Shown in pieces: positions 8,672-17,551 of a DNA stretch of 64,000 nucleotides. Every line of letters begins with the position of its first letter. Position 1 is the first letter of the stretch. The translations under genes and the position numbers were made by a program. The stretch is taken from contig NZ_JAGGPK010000022.1 of the NCBI RefSeq assembly GCF_018613855.1, positions 117,133-181,132 on the forward strand, read 5' to 3'. The notes under the pieces were generated by a model. The model saw only the letters and a program-made list of their open reading frames with translations. It ran no database searches and was not told the DNA's origin. Origin of the DNA: Arthrobacter sp. ISL-30. GTDB lineage: Bacteria; Actinomycetota; Actinomycetes; Actinomycetales; Micrococcaceae.

Positions 8672-8751
8672 CTCCCACTGGACTCACTCAGCTTGAAAAA
8701 TTCCGGCACGGGGCGCTGCTGCCCTGGTTCCGGTACCGAAAGGAAGCTCCA

Positions 8752-10209
8752 ATGATCAACCAACCACCCCCTCAATCGCTGTCCCGCCGCCTTTTCCTCG
8801 GAGGCAGCGTCGCCGCAGCCGCCGTTGTAGGAGGGGCGGGAAACCTGGTTTTGGCTACTGCGGCAGGAGCGGCGCCGGAGACCGCGGCCACGATTAATCC
8901 CGTGGTCCGAGAGCGGGCCGACCCATGGCTTATCAAGCACAGTGACGGAAGGTATTACTTCACTGGGTCCGTGCCGGAATACGACAGGATCGTGCTGCGT
9001 TCGTCGTCGACAATTGCCGGGCTGGAAGATGCCACGGAAACTGTCGTCTGGACCCGCCCGTCCTCGGGCGTTATGGGCGGGCACATTTGGGCGCCGGAGC
9101 TTCACCATTTCGACGGCCAATGGCACATCTATTTCGCCGCTGGAAATAGCGACAATGTTTTTGCGGTCCGGATTTACGTCATTTCCAATTGGTCCGCTGA
9201 TCCTTTGGCCGGAACATGGAGTGCGCCGGCCCGCGTTTTCACCCATGAAGACAGCTTCTCCCTCGATGCCACCACATTCGAGCACAACGGACTGCGCTAC
9301 CTGGTCTGGGCGCAAACCGAGGCAGGGGTGAATTCAAGCCTGTTCATTGCGATTATGTCCGGCTCGTCGACGCTGTCCAGTGCCGTAACCCGCATTGCAA
9401 CCCCGAGCTACGAGTGGGAGACACGCGGCTACCGCGTCAATGAGGGCGCGGCCGTCATCAGGCGCAACGGCCGGATCTTCATCAGCTATTCAGCCAGCGC
9501 CACGGATGCGAATTACTGCATGGGGCTTCTGACGGCGGACGAAAACGCAGACCTCCTGAACGCCGCATCCTGGACCAAGTCCCCCACCCCGGTGTTCACG
9601 ACTAATGAAGGGACAAAGCAATACGGGCCCGGTCACAACTCCTTCTCCACCGATGAAGAAGGCAACGACATCCTCGTCTACCATGCCCGCTCATACTGGA
9701 ATATCGTCGGCGACCCCCTGTATGACCCCAATCGCCATGCGCGCGTGCAGCGCCTCTACTGGAATGCGGACGGGACCCCCAACTTCGGAGTGCCCGTTGG
9801 TGACGGCGAACTTCCGGTCCGGTTGCGCCCGGCGTCAGCTGCCGATCAGTTCATCGTTCACGACGGTTTGAACCTGACCGTCAGCGCATCCGCCAACTCG
9901 ACCACGGAACTACCGACGTCGCAGTTCAGGGTGGCTCCGGGCTATGGCAAGAAGGGCTCGATCGTCATTGAGCCAATCCTTACCAAGGGTCGGTACCTGC
10001 GCGTCGAGGGGGACAAGGTTGTAGTGGCCGCCACCCCAAATTCTTCCTCCGCCTTTAATCGACGCAAGGGTCTTTCCGACAGCTCAGGCTGGTCCTTTGA
10101 ATCCATAGACTTCCCAGGATCCTTCCTGCGAGTCGTCGACGGTGTCCTGGGCCTCTCGAAGGTCGACTCAGCTCAAAAAGCCTCCGCCACCTTCTATCCG
10201 GAGGGCTGA
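8752..10209 (+). CDS. Secreted GH43 arabinosidase with C-terminal AbfB-like module (Tat signal)
   Basis: A 485-residue exported hydrolase. The N-terminus has a twin-arginine motif (SRRLFLGG, Arg12-Arg13) and a hydrophobic stretch, so folded export by Tat is likely. The five-bladed GH43 propeller shows catalytic base Asp57 (ADPW), pKa modulator Asp172 (SLDATTF) and acid Glu231 (NEGAAV). Residues about 350-485 form a beta-trefoil-like module (GRYLRVEGDK, GSFLRVVDG) like arabinose-binding AbfB/CBM42. GAAAGGAAGC precedes the ATG. The IS3 element ends 61 bp upstream, so the original promoter is cut away; expression now depends on read-through or an IS-borne promoter. Confidence 0.88.
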   Translation: MINQPPPQSLSRRLFLGGSVAAAAVVGGAGNLVLATAAGAAPETAATINPVVRERADPWLIKHSDGRYYFTGSVPEYDRIVLRSSSTIAGLEDATETVVWTRPSSGVMGGHIWAPELHHFDGQWHIYFAAGNSDNVFAVRIYVISNWSADPLAGTWSAPARVFTHEDSFSLDATTFEHNGLRYLVWAQTEAGVNSSLFIAIMSGSSTLSSAVTRIATPSYEWETRGYRVNEGAAVIRRNGRIFISYSASATDANYCMGLLTADENADLLNAASWTKSPTPVFTTNEGTKQYGPGHNSFSTDEEGNDILVYHARSYWNIVGDPLYDPNRHARVQRLYWNADGTPNFGVPVGDGELPVRLRPASAADQFIVHDGLNLTVSASANSTTELPTSQFRVAPGYGKKGSIVIEPILTKGRYLRVEGDKVVVAATPNSSSAFNRRKGLSDSSGWSFESIDFPGSFLRVVDGVLGLSKVDSAQKASATFYPEG

Positions 10210-10318
10210 GCGTGCCCCCTGAGGCGCGCTGTTCAAGCCCTTCGTCCTGATCAGTGCGGTTGACCCGCGCTGACAACGCCGCGATTTCCATCGCGATCCA
10301 ACTGTGACCTAAAGCTAC

Positions 10319-10348
10319 TTGACCAACAGTAGTGTTAGCGCTCACAAT
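10319..10348 (+). promoter_or_regulatory. Promoter with class I operator for the furanose importer operon
   Basis: TTGACC (10319-10324) and CACAAT (10343-10348) are 18 bp apart. The operator TGTTAGCGCTCACAA (10333-10347) fills the spacer and supplies the -10 bases, so bound repressor would exclude RNA polymerase. It is one of the best-matching class I sites in the window. Confidence 0.82.
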
Positions 10349-10438
10349 CGAGACAGAGCTTTCAGAAGCTCAACAATCAGCAGCAACGGCGGTGCTAGTT
10401 TCTCCGGCCTGCATGCCTGCATAACCCGGGAGTATTCG

Positions 10439-11419
10439 ATGATCAAGAAATCCATGTTTGCTGTCCTTGCCGCTACCGGCCTCGCCCTGACTGCGTGTGG
10501 AGGTGGAGGAGCTTCTGCCGGCGCCGCCAACGGTTCGGGTGGGGACAAGATCACCATGGGCTTTGCCCAGGTGGGTGCGGAGAGCGGATGGCGAACTGCG
10601 AACACCAAGTCCGTGCAGGAGTCGGCCAAGGAGGCTGGCGTAGACCTCAAGTTCTCCGACGCCCAGCAGAAGCAGGAGAACCAGATCAAGGCGATCCGCT
10701 CCTTCGTCCAGCAGAAGGTGGACGTCATCGCCTTCTCGCCGGTGGTCGAGTCCGGTTGGGACACGGTCCTGAAAGAGGCAAAGGATGCGAAGATTCCGGT
10801 GATCCTCACCGACCGGGCCGTGGACTCCAAGGACACCTCGCTGTACAAGACGTTCCTCGGCTCCGACTTCGTGGCCGAAGGCAAGAAGGCCGGAGAGTGG
10901 CTCGTGGAGCAGTCAAAGTCCAGCGAACCGGTCAACATCGTGGAAATCCAGGGAACCACTGGTTCAGCCCCTGCCAATGACCGTAAGCAGGGCTTCGAGG
11001 ACGCCATAAAGGACGATCCGGACCTGAAGATTGTGGCCTCCCAGAGCGGAGACTTCACCCGCAGCGGCGGCAAGCAGGTCATGGAGGCGTTCCTTAAGAA
11101 CAACCCCGACATTGATGTCGTCTTCGCACACAACGACGACGAAGGGCTGGGTGCCATCGAGGCCATCGAGGCCGCAGGCAAGGTTCCGGGCAAGGACATC
11201 AAGATCATCACCATTGACGCGGTCAAGGACGGCATGACCGCCCTCAGCAACGGCAAGATCAACTTCATCGTCGAGTGCAACCCCCTCCTCGGCGACCAGC
11301 TCATGGACCTCGCCAAGAAGGTCGTGGCCGGCCAGGATGTGCCGCAGCGTGTTGTCACGGAAGAGACCACCTTCACCATGGAGCAGGCCAAGCAGGTCCT
11401 TTCCAGCCGCCAGTACTAA
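10439..11419 (+). CDS. ytfQ: Furanose-type sugar-binding lipoprotein (YtfQ-like)
   Basis: A 326-residue periplasmic-binding protein of the CUT2/ribose type, anchored by a lipobox (LTAC, Cys near residue 20). The segments GFAQVGAESGWRTANTKS, FSDAQQKQENQIKAIR and FSPVVESGWDTVLKEA closely match what I recall of E. coli YtfQ, the galactofuranose-binding protein. ATG 10439 follows GGGAG at a good distance; the frame extends upstream into the promoter but is not coding there. It heads the ytfQ-ytfR-ytfT-yjfF operon. Because the surroundings encode arabinan-degrading enzymes, L-arabinofuranose is at least as likely a ligand as galactofuranose. Confidence 0.9.
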   Translation: MIKKSMFAVLAATGLALTACGGGGASAGAANGSGGDKITMGFAQVGAESGWRTANTKSVQESAKEAGVDLKFSDAQQKQENQIKAIRSFVQQKVDVIAFSPVVESGWDTVLKEAKDAKIPVILTDRAVDSKDTSLYKTFLGSDFVAEGKKAGEWLVEQSKSSEPVNIVEIQGTTGSAPANDRKQGFEDAIKDDPDLKIVASQSGDFTRSGGKQVMEAFLKNNPDIDVVFAHNDDEGLGAIEAIEAAGKVPGKDIKIITIDAVKDGMTALSNGKINFIVECNPLLGDQLMDLAKKVVAGQDVPQRVVTEETTFTMEQAKQVLSSRQY

Positions 11420-11510
11420 GCCACCAGTACTAAGCCGCCTGCATGGGCAAGCCGTGCGGCAGTCCAACGGGGCTGCCGCACGGCACCACCAGCAAGGGGA
11501 AAGACAGGAA

Positions 11511-13037
11511 ATGAACAAAATCGTTCCGGTCGTGCAAATGGACGACATCGAAATCGGATTCCCGGGCGTCAAAGCCCTTGACCGTGTCAGCTTCCGCCTG
11601 TTCCAAGGCGAAGTCCATGCCCTGATGGGCGAGAACGGGGCCGGAAAATCGACCCTGATCAAGGCGCTCACCGGTGTCTACTCCATCGATGCCGGGACGA
11701 TTGTTGTGCTGGGTGAATCCAAGCGGTTCTCCACGCCCGCGGAGTCGCAGGCTGCAGGAATCAGCACGGTCTACCAGGAGGTCAACCTCTGTCCCAACCT
11801 CTCAGTCGAGGAGAACATCCTTCTTGGCCGGGAACCGCGACGCCGGGGTTCGATCGACTGGCGGGGAGTAAGGGCACGGGGGAAGGAAGTTCTTGCCCAG
11901 CTGCACCTGGAGCACGTAGATCCGGGATCGCTCCTCTCGGAGCACTCCATTGCCATCCAGCAGCTCATCGCCATAGCCCGCTCCGTCGAAGTCAATGCCA
12001 AGGTCCTGATTCTCGATGAGCCAACATCCAGCCTTGATGCCGGCGAAGTCGCTCAACTTTTCGACGTCATTCGCGAACTCCGGGATCGGGGCGTCGCGAT
12101 CCTCTTCGTCTCCCACTTCCTCGAGCAGGTCTACGAAATATCTGATCGGATGACGGTCCTCCGCAACGGCTGCCTCGTGGGAGAGTTCATGACGCGGGAC
12201 CTGTCCAGGATCAGCCTCATCTCAAAAATGATGGGCAAGGAGATGGACGTGCTGGCCGAGCTTGACCAAGCGCCTGTCCGGATCAAGTCCACCAGCAATG
12301 CAAGCGTGGTTCCCTTCATCGAAACAGAGGGGCTAGGCCGCAAGGGATCTGTCTCCAAGGTCAACCTGTCCATCTACCCCGGTGAAGTAGTCGGCCTTGC
12401 CGGGCTGCTTGGAGCCGGACGTACTGAGATCGCCCGGCTCCTCTTTGGAGCCGACAAGTCCGACCAGGGATCGATCAAAATCAAAGGCAAGCCGCAGAAG
12501 CTCCGGTCTCCCCGTTCCGCCATTGATGCGAACATCGGCTTTTGCTCAGAAGACCGCAAAGAGGAAGGGCTGATCGGAGACCTGACCGTGCGGGACAACC
12601 TCGTCCTTGCCATGCAGGCGAGCAAAGGCTGGGCCCGCCGGATACCACGCCGGGTGCAGGACCAGCTTGTGGACGAGTTCATCACAACCCTGGACATCCG
12701 GCCCGCCAATCCCGATGCACTCATTCGGAACCTCAGTGGCGGCAACCAGCAAAAGGTCCTCCTGGCCCGATGGCTGGTTACCAACCCCGAACTCCTGATC
12801 CTTGATGAACCTACCCGCGGCATTGACATCGGTGCCAAAACCCAGATCCAGAAGCTGGTGGCAAAGCTCGCCTCCAAGGGAATGGCCGTCCTGTTTGTCT
12901 CGTCAGAGATCGACGAAGTCCTGCGGGTCAGTGACCGCGTTGCAGTCATCAAGGACCGCGAGATGGTGGCAGAGGTCATCAACGACGACATTTCCGAACA
13001 CGACGTCATGGCGGTCATCGCCGGAGGCCCCGAATGA
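11511..13037 (+). CDS. ytfR: Furanose ABC importer ATPase, two tandem ABC domains (YtfR-like)
   Basis: A 508-residue cytoplasmic ATPase with two nucleotide-binding domains, as in CUT2 sugar importers. The first has a canonical Walker A (GENGAGKST) and LILDEPTSSLD Walker B. The second has the degenerate P-loop GLLGAGRTE usual for this group, a good signature (LSGGNQQK) and LILDEPTRGID. ATG 11511 is preceded by AAGGGGAAAGACAGG. It ends in an ATGA overlap with the next gene, indicating translational coupling. Confidence 0.92.
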   Translation: MNKIVPVVQMDDIEIGFPGVKALDRVSFRLFQGEVHALMGENGAGKSTLIKALTGVYSIDAGTIVVLGESKRFSTPAESQAAGISTVYQEVNLCPNLSVEENILLGREPRRRGSIDWRGVRARGKEVLAQLHLEHVDPGSLLSEHSIAIQQLIAIARSVEVNAKVLILDEPTSSLDAGEVAQLFDVIRELRDRGVAILFVSHFLEQVYEISDRMTVLRNGCLVGEFMTRDLSRISLISKMMGKEMDVLAELDQAPVRIKSTSNASVVPFIETEGLGRKGSVSKVNLSIYPGEVVGLAGLLGAGRTEIARLLFGADKSDQGSIKIKGKPQKLRSPRSAIDANIGFCSEDRKEEGLIGDLTVRDNLVLAMQASKGWARRIPRRVQDQLVDEFITTLDIRPANPDALIRNLSGGNQQKVLLARWLVTNPELLILDEPTRGIDIGAKTQIQKLVAKLASKGMAVLFVSSEIDEVLRVSDRVAVIKDREMVAEVINDDISEHDVMAVIAGGPE

Positions 13038-14065
13038 AATCCCTGCTTAAGAACCGGCTCACCTGGCCCCTGGTAGCGCTGCTTGCCCTGCTCGCCCTCA
13101 ACCAGGTCTTCCGGGCCGACTTCCTGGCGTTGCGAATGCAGGACGGCCACCTCTACGGCAGCCTGATCGATATCCTGCGCAATGGGGCACCGACAGTACT
13201 CATCGCCTTGGGGATGACCCTCGTTGTGGCGACCCGGGGAATCGACCTTTCCGTTGGTGCCATCGTTGCAATTGCCGGAGCGATTTCCTGCAGCTATATT
13301 GCTTCTTCCTCTGATCCCTCGTCGCTGGCCACCGCGGGCACCGCCGCGGCCATCGCCGTCGTCGCCGGTCTTGCCCTGGGAGTCTGGAACGGCTTCCTGG
13401 TATCGGTCATCGGGGTCCAACCGATTATCGCGACGCTCGTGCTTATGACGGCGGGACGGGGCGTGGCACAACTGGTCACCGGAGGCCAGATCGTGAGCGT
13501 CAGTAACGATCATTACAAATCCATTGGGGCGGGCTACGCCTTCACCCTCCCCATCTCGATCCTCATCACCGCGGCTGTCTTCGTACTCGCTGCCGTGTTG
13601 ACGCGACGCACTGCCCTGGGAACCCTGATCGAAGCCGTCGGCATCAACCCCGTGGCGTCCCGCCTGGCTGGAATCCGCGCCCGAAATATCATCTGGATTG
13701 TGTACGTCTTCAGTGCATTATGCGCCGCCATTGCCGGCCTAATGATCAGTTCAAATGTCACGGCGGCCGATGCGAACAACGCGGGTCTTTACATCGAGAT
13801 GGACGCCATCCTGGCAGTGGTCATTGGCGGAACATCACTGGCAGGGGGCCGTTACAGCCTGGTCGGTACGGTCATCGGCGCTTTCATCATCCAGACGCTC
13901 ACCACCACTGTCTACACCCTGGGCATTCCGCCGGAGGTCACTCTCGTGTTCAAGGCACTGGTTGTCCTCAGCGTATGCCTGCTGCAGGCTCCCGCAGCCC
14001 GGAACGCCCTGAGGCGCTTCAGGCCAGCTCCCAAACTCCCGGCCAAGGAAAAGGTCGCGATCTAA
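13034..14065 (+). CDS. ytfT: Furanose ABC importer permease (YtfT-like)
   Basis: A 343-residue membrane protein of the CUT2 permease (BPD_transp_2) family with about ten hydrophobic helices, GMTLVVATRGIDLSVGA near residue 75 and the family's late GGTSLAGGRYS loop. It should form a channel heterodimer with the adjacent YjfF-like protein. Start ATG 13034 overlaps the ATPase stop as ATGA, and its TAA is directly followed by the next ATG. Confidence 0.92.
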   Translation: MKSLLKNRLTWPLVALLALLALNQVFRADFLALRMQDGHLYGSLIDILRNGAPTVLIALGMTLVVATRGIDLSVGAIVAIAGAISCSYIASSSDPSSLATAGTAAAIAVVAGLALGVWNGFLVSVIGVQPIIATLVLMTAGRGVAQLVTGGQIVSVSNDHYKSIGAGYAFTLPISILITAAVFVLAAVLTRRTALGTLIEAVGINPVASRLAGIRARNIIWIVYVFSALCAAIAGLMISSNVTAADANNAGLYIEMDAILAVVIGGTSLAGGRYSLVGTVIGAFIIQTLTTTVYTLGIPPEVTLVFKALVVLSVCLLQAPAARNALRRFRPAPKLPAKEKVAI

Positions 14066-15082
14066 ATGTCTCCCCTCTCAACCTTGACTCCTCCGCTGAA
14101 GAAGTCCTCCGCGATTGGCTATGGCAGGTTGCGTGGGGGAGCCAGGTATGCCCCAACCCTCGCCACGCTCGGTCTTTTCCTTGCCATGTTCGCCGTCGGT
14201 GCGGGTATGTACCCGAGCTTCCTTTCGGGCCAAGTCCTCCTGAACCTGTTCATCGACAACACGTTCCTGACTGTCCTCGCCGTCGGTATGACGTTCGTGA
14301 TCCTGACTGGCGGAATCGACCTTTCGGTAGGCGCCGTCGTCGCGCTTTCCATGATGGTCTGCGCCTCGCTGTTGCAAGCTGGCTGGAACCCGTCCATGGT
14401 GATTCCGCTGGTAATTCTCATCGGCGGCGGGCTGGGCACCCTCATGGGGCTCGTGATCCAGTACTTCGACATCCAGCCGTTCATTGTCACCCTTGCCGGC
14501 ATGTTCCTGGCCAGGGGCTTGTGCTACGTGATCAGCCTGGACTCCATCCCCGTGACCGATCCGTTCTTTACGTCCATGGCACAGGCCAGGATCCCTCTCG
14601 CGGGGGACCTCTTCATCTCCCCGGGCGTGCTCATCGCAGTGGCAGTAGTAGCGGTGGCCTTCTTCATCCTGCACCACACCAGGTTCGGACGCACGGTTTA
14701 CGCCCTTGGCGGCAATGAGCACTCCGCGATGCTGATGGGTTTGAATGTGAAGGGAACCAAGGTGGCCGTTTATGCCGTCAGCGGGCTCTGCTCCGCAGTC
14801 GCGGGCTTGTTGTTCTCCTTCTACAGCCTCTCGGGCTATAGTCTTGCCGCCCAGGGAATGGAACTCGATGCGATCGCCGCAGTAGTGATCGGCGGAACCC
14901 TGTTGACCGGAGGCACTGGCTATGTGCTTGGCTCTGTTGTCGGCGTCCTGGTGCTGGGCATCGTCCAGACCTTCATTGCCTACGACGGCACGCTGAGTTC
15001 GTGGTGGACGAAGATTGTCATCGGCGGCCTGCTGCTGGTCTTCATCCTGCTTCAGCGGCTCTTCTCGAGAAAGACATATTAG
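14066..15082 (+). CDS. yjfF: Furanose ABC importer permease (YjfF-like)
   Basis: A 338-residue second CUT2 permease with GMTFVILTGGIDLSVGA, about ten membrane segments and the late GGTLLTGGTGYVLGS loop. Two different permease subunits, rather than a homodimer, are typical of the YtfQ/R/T/YjfF system. Its start abuts the preceding stop with no gap. It is the last transport gene; 105 bp later a LacI gene follows with its own operator-containing promoter. Confidence 0.92.
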   Translation: MSPLSTLTPPLKKSSAIGYGRLRGGARYAPTLATLGLFLAMFAVGAGMYPSFLSGQVLLNLFIDNTFLTVLAVGMTFVILTGGIDLSVGAVVALSMMVCASLLQAGWNPSMVIPLVILIGGGLGTLMGLVIQYFDIQPFIVTLAGMFLARGLCYVISLDSIPVTDPFFTSMAQARIPLAGDLFISPGVLIAVAVVAVAFFILHHTRFGRTVYALGGNEHSAMLMGLNVKGTKVAVYAVSGLCSAVAGLLFSFYSLSGYSLAAQGMELDAIAAVVIGGTLLTGGTGYVLGSVVGVLVLGIVQTFIAYDGTLSSWWTKIVIGGLLLVFILLQRLFSRKTY

Positions 15083-15113
15083 GCCCTGGTGGTGGCTGCC
15101 AGCGGGCAAACTC

Positions 15114-15142
15114 TTGACGGAAGCCCTGTTAGCGTTCACACT
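15114..15142 (+). promoter_or_regulatory. Promoter with class I operator before the first LacI gene
   Basis: TTGACG (15114-15119), 17 bp, CACACT (15137-15142) encloses TGTTAGCGTTCACA (15127-15140). The arrangement matches that before ytfQ and suggests that the LacI gene at 15188 is itself under class I control. Confidence 0.72.
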
Positions 15143-15187
15143 TTGAAAAGATTCAATTTTGGCTGACAGCTCGCGATAGGGGGGCAA

Positions 15188-16204
15188 GTGACGGACGCAT
15201 TATTGCCACAACGGCCGCCCGTGATGAAGGACGTGGCCAGGATCGCGGGCGTGTCGCATCAGACGGTGTCACGGGTGCTCAACGGCCATCCCAGTGTCAG
15301 CGCAAGCGTCCGGGAACGCGTAGAAACTGTCATCGAGGAGTTGGGCTACCGCCGTAACGTTGCTGCCCGCAGCCTTGTCACGCGACGGTCAAGGACAGTC
15401 GGGGTTCTCGCGACCGAACTGGTGCAATATGGACCCTCGCGTACTCTCTTGGGGCTTGAGAGCGCGGCCCGGGATGCGGACTATTTCGTGAGCATTGCGA
15501 CGGTCCGGGACGTCAGTATTAAGAGCGTGAGGGAGGCGCTGAACCACCTTGGGGACCAGTCTGTCGATGGAATTGTGGTGGTGGTGCCGCATCCGGGGAT
15601 CCTGGAGGCGCTGAGCCTGATCGAGCACTCCTTTCCGGTTGTCACAGCCACCTCGGCTACGGGAGGACCGCTGGGAAGCGCGGCAGTAAACCAGCGACTC
15701 GGGGCGCGCATGGCAGTTCAGCACCTGATTGAGCTGGGGCACACGCGCATTGGCCACGTGTCCGGGCCCATGAACTGGTTCGACGCCGTTGAACGTGTCG
15801 AGGGCTGGCGCGAGGCCCTGACTGAGGCCGGGCTGCAGGCCGACATCCTGATTCAGGGAGACTGGACCGCCGAACGGGGCTATGAGGCAGGGCTATCCCT
15901 TGGATCCTCTGACGCGTCCGCATTCTTCATCGCCAATGACCAAATGGCGCTGGGCTTCCTGAGGGGAGTGCAGGAGTGTGGATTAAGGGTTCCCGACGAC
16001 GTCAGCATCGTTGGGTATGACGACCAGCCGGACGCGGGCTTCTTTTATCCTCCGCTCACCACGGTCAAGCAGGATTTCGAAGAGCTTGGCCGCCGGAGTA
16101 TCAAAGCACTCCTTGAGCAGTTGGACAGCGGCACCATCCCGCCGAAACAAATGATCGATCCGGCGATCGTGGTCCGCGCGAGCAGTGGACCGCTCCGGAG
16201 GTGA
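15188..16204 (+). CDS. LacI-family transcriptional regulator, paralogue A
   Basis: A 338-residue repressor. The N-terminal helix-turn-helix (MKDVARIAGVSHQTVSRVLNG) is followed by the hinge region and a periplasmic-binding-protein-like sensor domain ending near QMIDPAIVVRASS. GTG 15188 follows GGGGGG. It is the immediate downstream neighbour of the furanose importer and carries a class I operator in its promoter, so it probably senses a sugar derived from arabinan or galactofuranose and represses class I genes. It is strongly similar to the convergent gene at 16219-17319 through the whole length (for example QHLIELGHTRIGH in both). Confidence 0.9.
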   Translation: MTDALLPQRPPVMKDVARIAGVSHQTVSRVLNGHPSVSASVRERVETVIEELGYRRNVAARSLVTRRSRTVGVLATELVQYGPSRTLLGLESAARDADYFVSIATVRDVSIKSVREALNHLGDQSVDGIVVVVPHPGILEALSLIEHSFPVVTATSATGGPLGSAAVNQRLGARMAVQHLIELGHTRIGHVSGPMNWFDAVERVEGWREALTEAGLQADILIQGDWTAERGYEAGLSLGSSDASAFFIANDQMALGFLRGVQECGLRVPDDVSIVGYDDQPDAGFFYPPLTTVKQDFEELGRRSIKALLEQLDSGTIPPKQMIDPAIVVRASSGPLRR

Positions 16205-16218
16205 AGCCAGCCGCCCGG

Positions 16219-17319
16219 CTAGCGGTTGGCGCTTAGGGCTGGTGGCTGAAGCTGCGGCCCGGGTGGTGACAACCTCCGCCTCCATCTCCCTTCTTCCCTT
16301 CGGGGTTGTGCTGTTGTAGCCCGAAGAATGAGACGGGGCTCAACAGGCTCAACGAATCGTTTGCTGTCCGCTCCCTCCAAGTGCTGGGACTCCATGAGGG
16401 CAGCGATGCATTGCCTGCCCAGCTCTTCGAAATCCAGCCTTATGGTGGTGAGCGGTGGGTAGAAGTAGGCGGCCTCCGGCTGGTCGTCGTAGCCCACGAC
16501 GCTCAGGTCCTGGGGGATTCGGAGCGGCTGCTCATGAAGTGCCCGGAGCAACCCAAGCGCCATTTGGTCATTGGATACGAACATTGCAGTAGCCGCGGGT
16601 TCACGACCAAGGGCGAGGCCCGCCGCGTACCCGCTATTGGCACTCCAGTCCCCATAGAGCAGCGGGCCGGGGGGAAGGCTGGCCTCGGTCAATGCTTCGA
16701 GCCACCCTTCAAGGCGTTCCACGGCGTCGAACCAGTCCATGGGGCCGGAGATGTGGCCGATCCGGGTGTGCCCCAGCTCAATCAAGTGCTGCACCGCCAG
16801 CCGCGCGCCCGCCCGCTGATCCACTGCCGCTCCAAGGCTGGATCTGCGGGTATCGGAGGTGGCCGCAACGACGGCCACGCGGGGCGCTATCCGGTCCAGG
16901 GCTTCCAGCAATCCTGGATGGGGGACCACCACTACTATCCCCTCCACTCCTTGATTCCAGAAGTGATCCAGCGCATGGGCCACCGACGCGAAGGTGATCT
17001 CCCGCAGCGTTGCGATGCTGACGAAGTGTCCGGCTTCCCGGGCGGCCCGTTCGATACCGAGCAGGGTGCGCGCGGGACCGAATTGCGAGAGGTCGGAAGT
17101 GAGGACTCCTATTGTCTGGGATCGTCGCGTAGCCAGGGAGCGGGCAATGACATTCCGCCGATATCCAAGTTCGGTGATGGCCGCTTCCACCTGTTGGCGG
17201 GCCTTCGCACTCACATTCGGGTGGTCATTGATCACACGCGACACGGTCTGGTGGGACACCCCGGCCACTCGGGCCACGTCCTTCATCACAGGCGGTCTGT
17301 TGAATTCCGTCCCCGCCAT
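16219..17319 (-). CDS. LacI-family transcriptional regulator, paralogue B
   Basis: A 366-residue repressor with helix-turn-helix MKDVARVAGVSHQTVSRVIND and a sensor domain much like paralogue A. The recognition segment SHQTVSRV is identical in the two, so both may bind the same class I operators. It has about 25 extra C-terminal residues (EEGRWRRRLSPPGPQ) that look disordered. It converges on paralogue A with a 14-bp gap. Its promoter TTGATT, 17 bp, GACAAT is followed at once by a class I operator, implying auto- or cross-regulation. Confidence 0.9.
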   Translation of the reverse strand: MAGTEFNRPPVMKDVARVAGVSHQTVSRVINDHPNVSAKARQQVEAAITELGYRRNVIARSLATRRSQTIGVLTSDLSQFGPARTLLGIERAAREAGHFVSIATLREITFASVAHALDHFWNQGVEGIVVVVPHPGLLEALDRIAPRVAVVAATSDTRRSSLGAAVDQRAGARLAVQHLIELGHTRIGHISGPMDWFDAVERLEGWLEALTEASLPPGPLLYGDWSANSGYAAGLALGREPAATAMFVSNDQMALGLLRALHEQPLRIPQDLSVVGYDDQPEAAYFYPPLTTIRLDFEELGRQCIAALMESQHLEGADSKRFVEPVEPRLILRATTAQPRREEGRWRRRLSPPGPQLQPPALSANR

Positions 17320-17357
17320 TTGTGCCTGCTCCCTCGCGCTAAAGGTATTCCAGAGTT

Positions 17358-17406
17358 TGTTAGCGCTACCACCCCCAATTGTCTTTCACGCGCGCTGCCG
17401 AATCAA
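17358..17406 (-). promoter_or_regulatory. Promoter and class I operator of LacI paralogue B
   Basis: On the minus strand TTGATT (17406-17401), 17 bp, GACAAT (17383-17378) is followed by the operator, read on the plus strand as TGTTAGCGCTACCA (17358-17371), overlapping the expected transcript start. Confidence 0.72.
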
Positions 17407-17433
17407 CCTTCCCGCGAATCCCTTCTAATGTGC

Positions 17434-17463
17434 TTGCCGTCACAATTGTTTGCGCTAACATTT
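17434..17463 (+). promoter_or_regulatory. Promoter and class I operator of the LamG-GH43 gene
   Basis: TTGCCG (17434-17439), 18 bp, AACATT (17458-17463) contains TGTTTGCGCTAACA (17447-17460) in the spacer. With the site at 17358 it makes a divergent pair 89 bp apart. Confidence 0.72.
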
Positions 17464-17551
17464 CAGGGCCGGGACCTGGCACTTTCCGGAAGAGTAACTA
17501 GCAGGTGTTCATCAACGCGGCGCCGACGCCGCCCTAAAGAGAGCCTCCTTC

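Larger units (their letters stand above)
7172..8690 (+). mobile_element. IS3-family insertion sequence, intact
   Basis: A 1519-bp element with 16-bp terminal inverted repeats, TGGGTGAGTCCAGTGG (7172-7187) and CCACTGGACTCACTCA (8675-8690), matching at 15 of 16 bases and starting with TG as in the IS3 family. The 3-bp direct repeat GCT flanks both ends (7169-7171 and 8691-8693). Both reading frames, orfA and orfB, are intact. Removing it with one GCT joins the 7.1-kb operator region directly to the GH43 leader at 8694. Confidence 0.9.

Noticed and set aside
7172..8690. IS element as part of a composite transposon or genomic island boundary
   Set aside because: Only one copy is present in the window, and the 3-bp duplication flanks it exactly, so it is a simple insertion.
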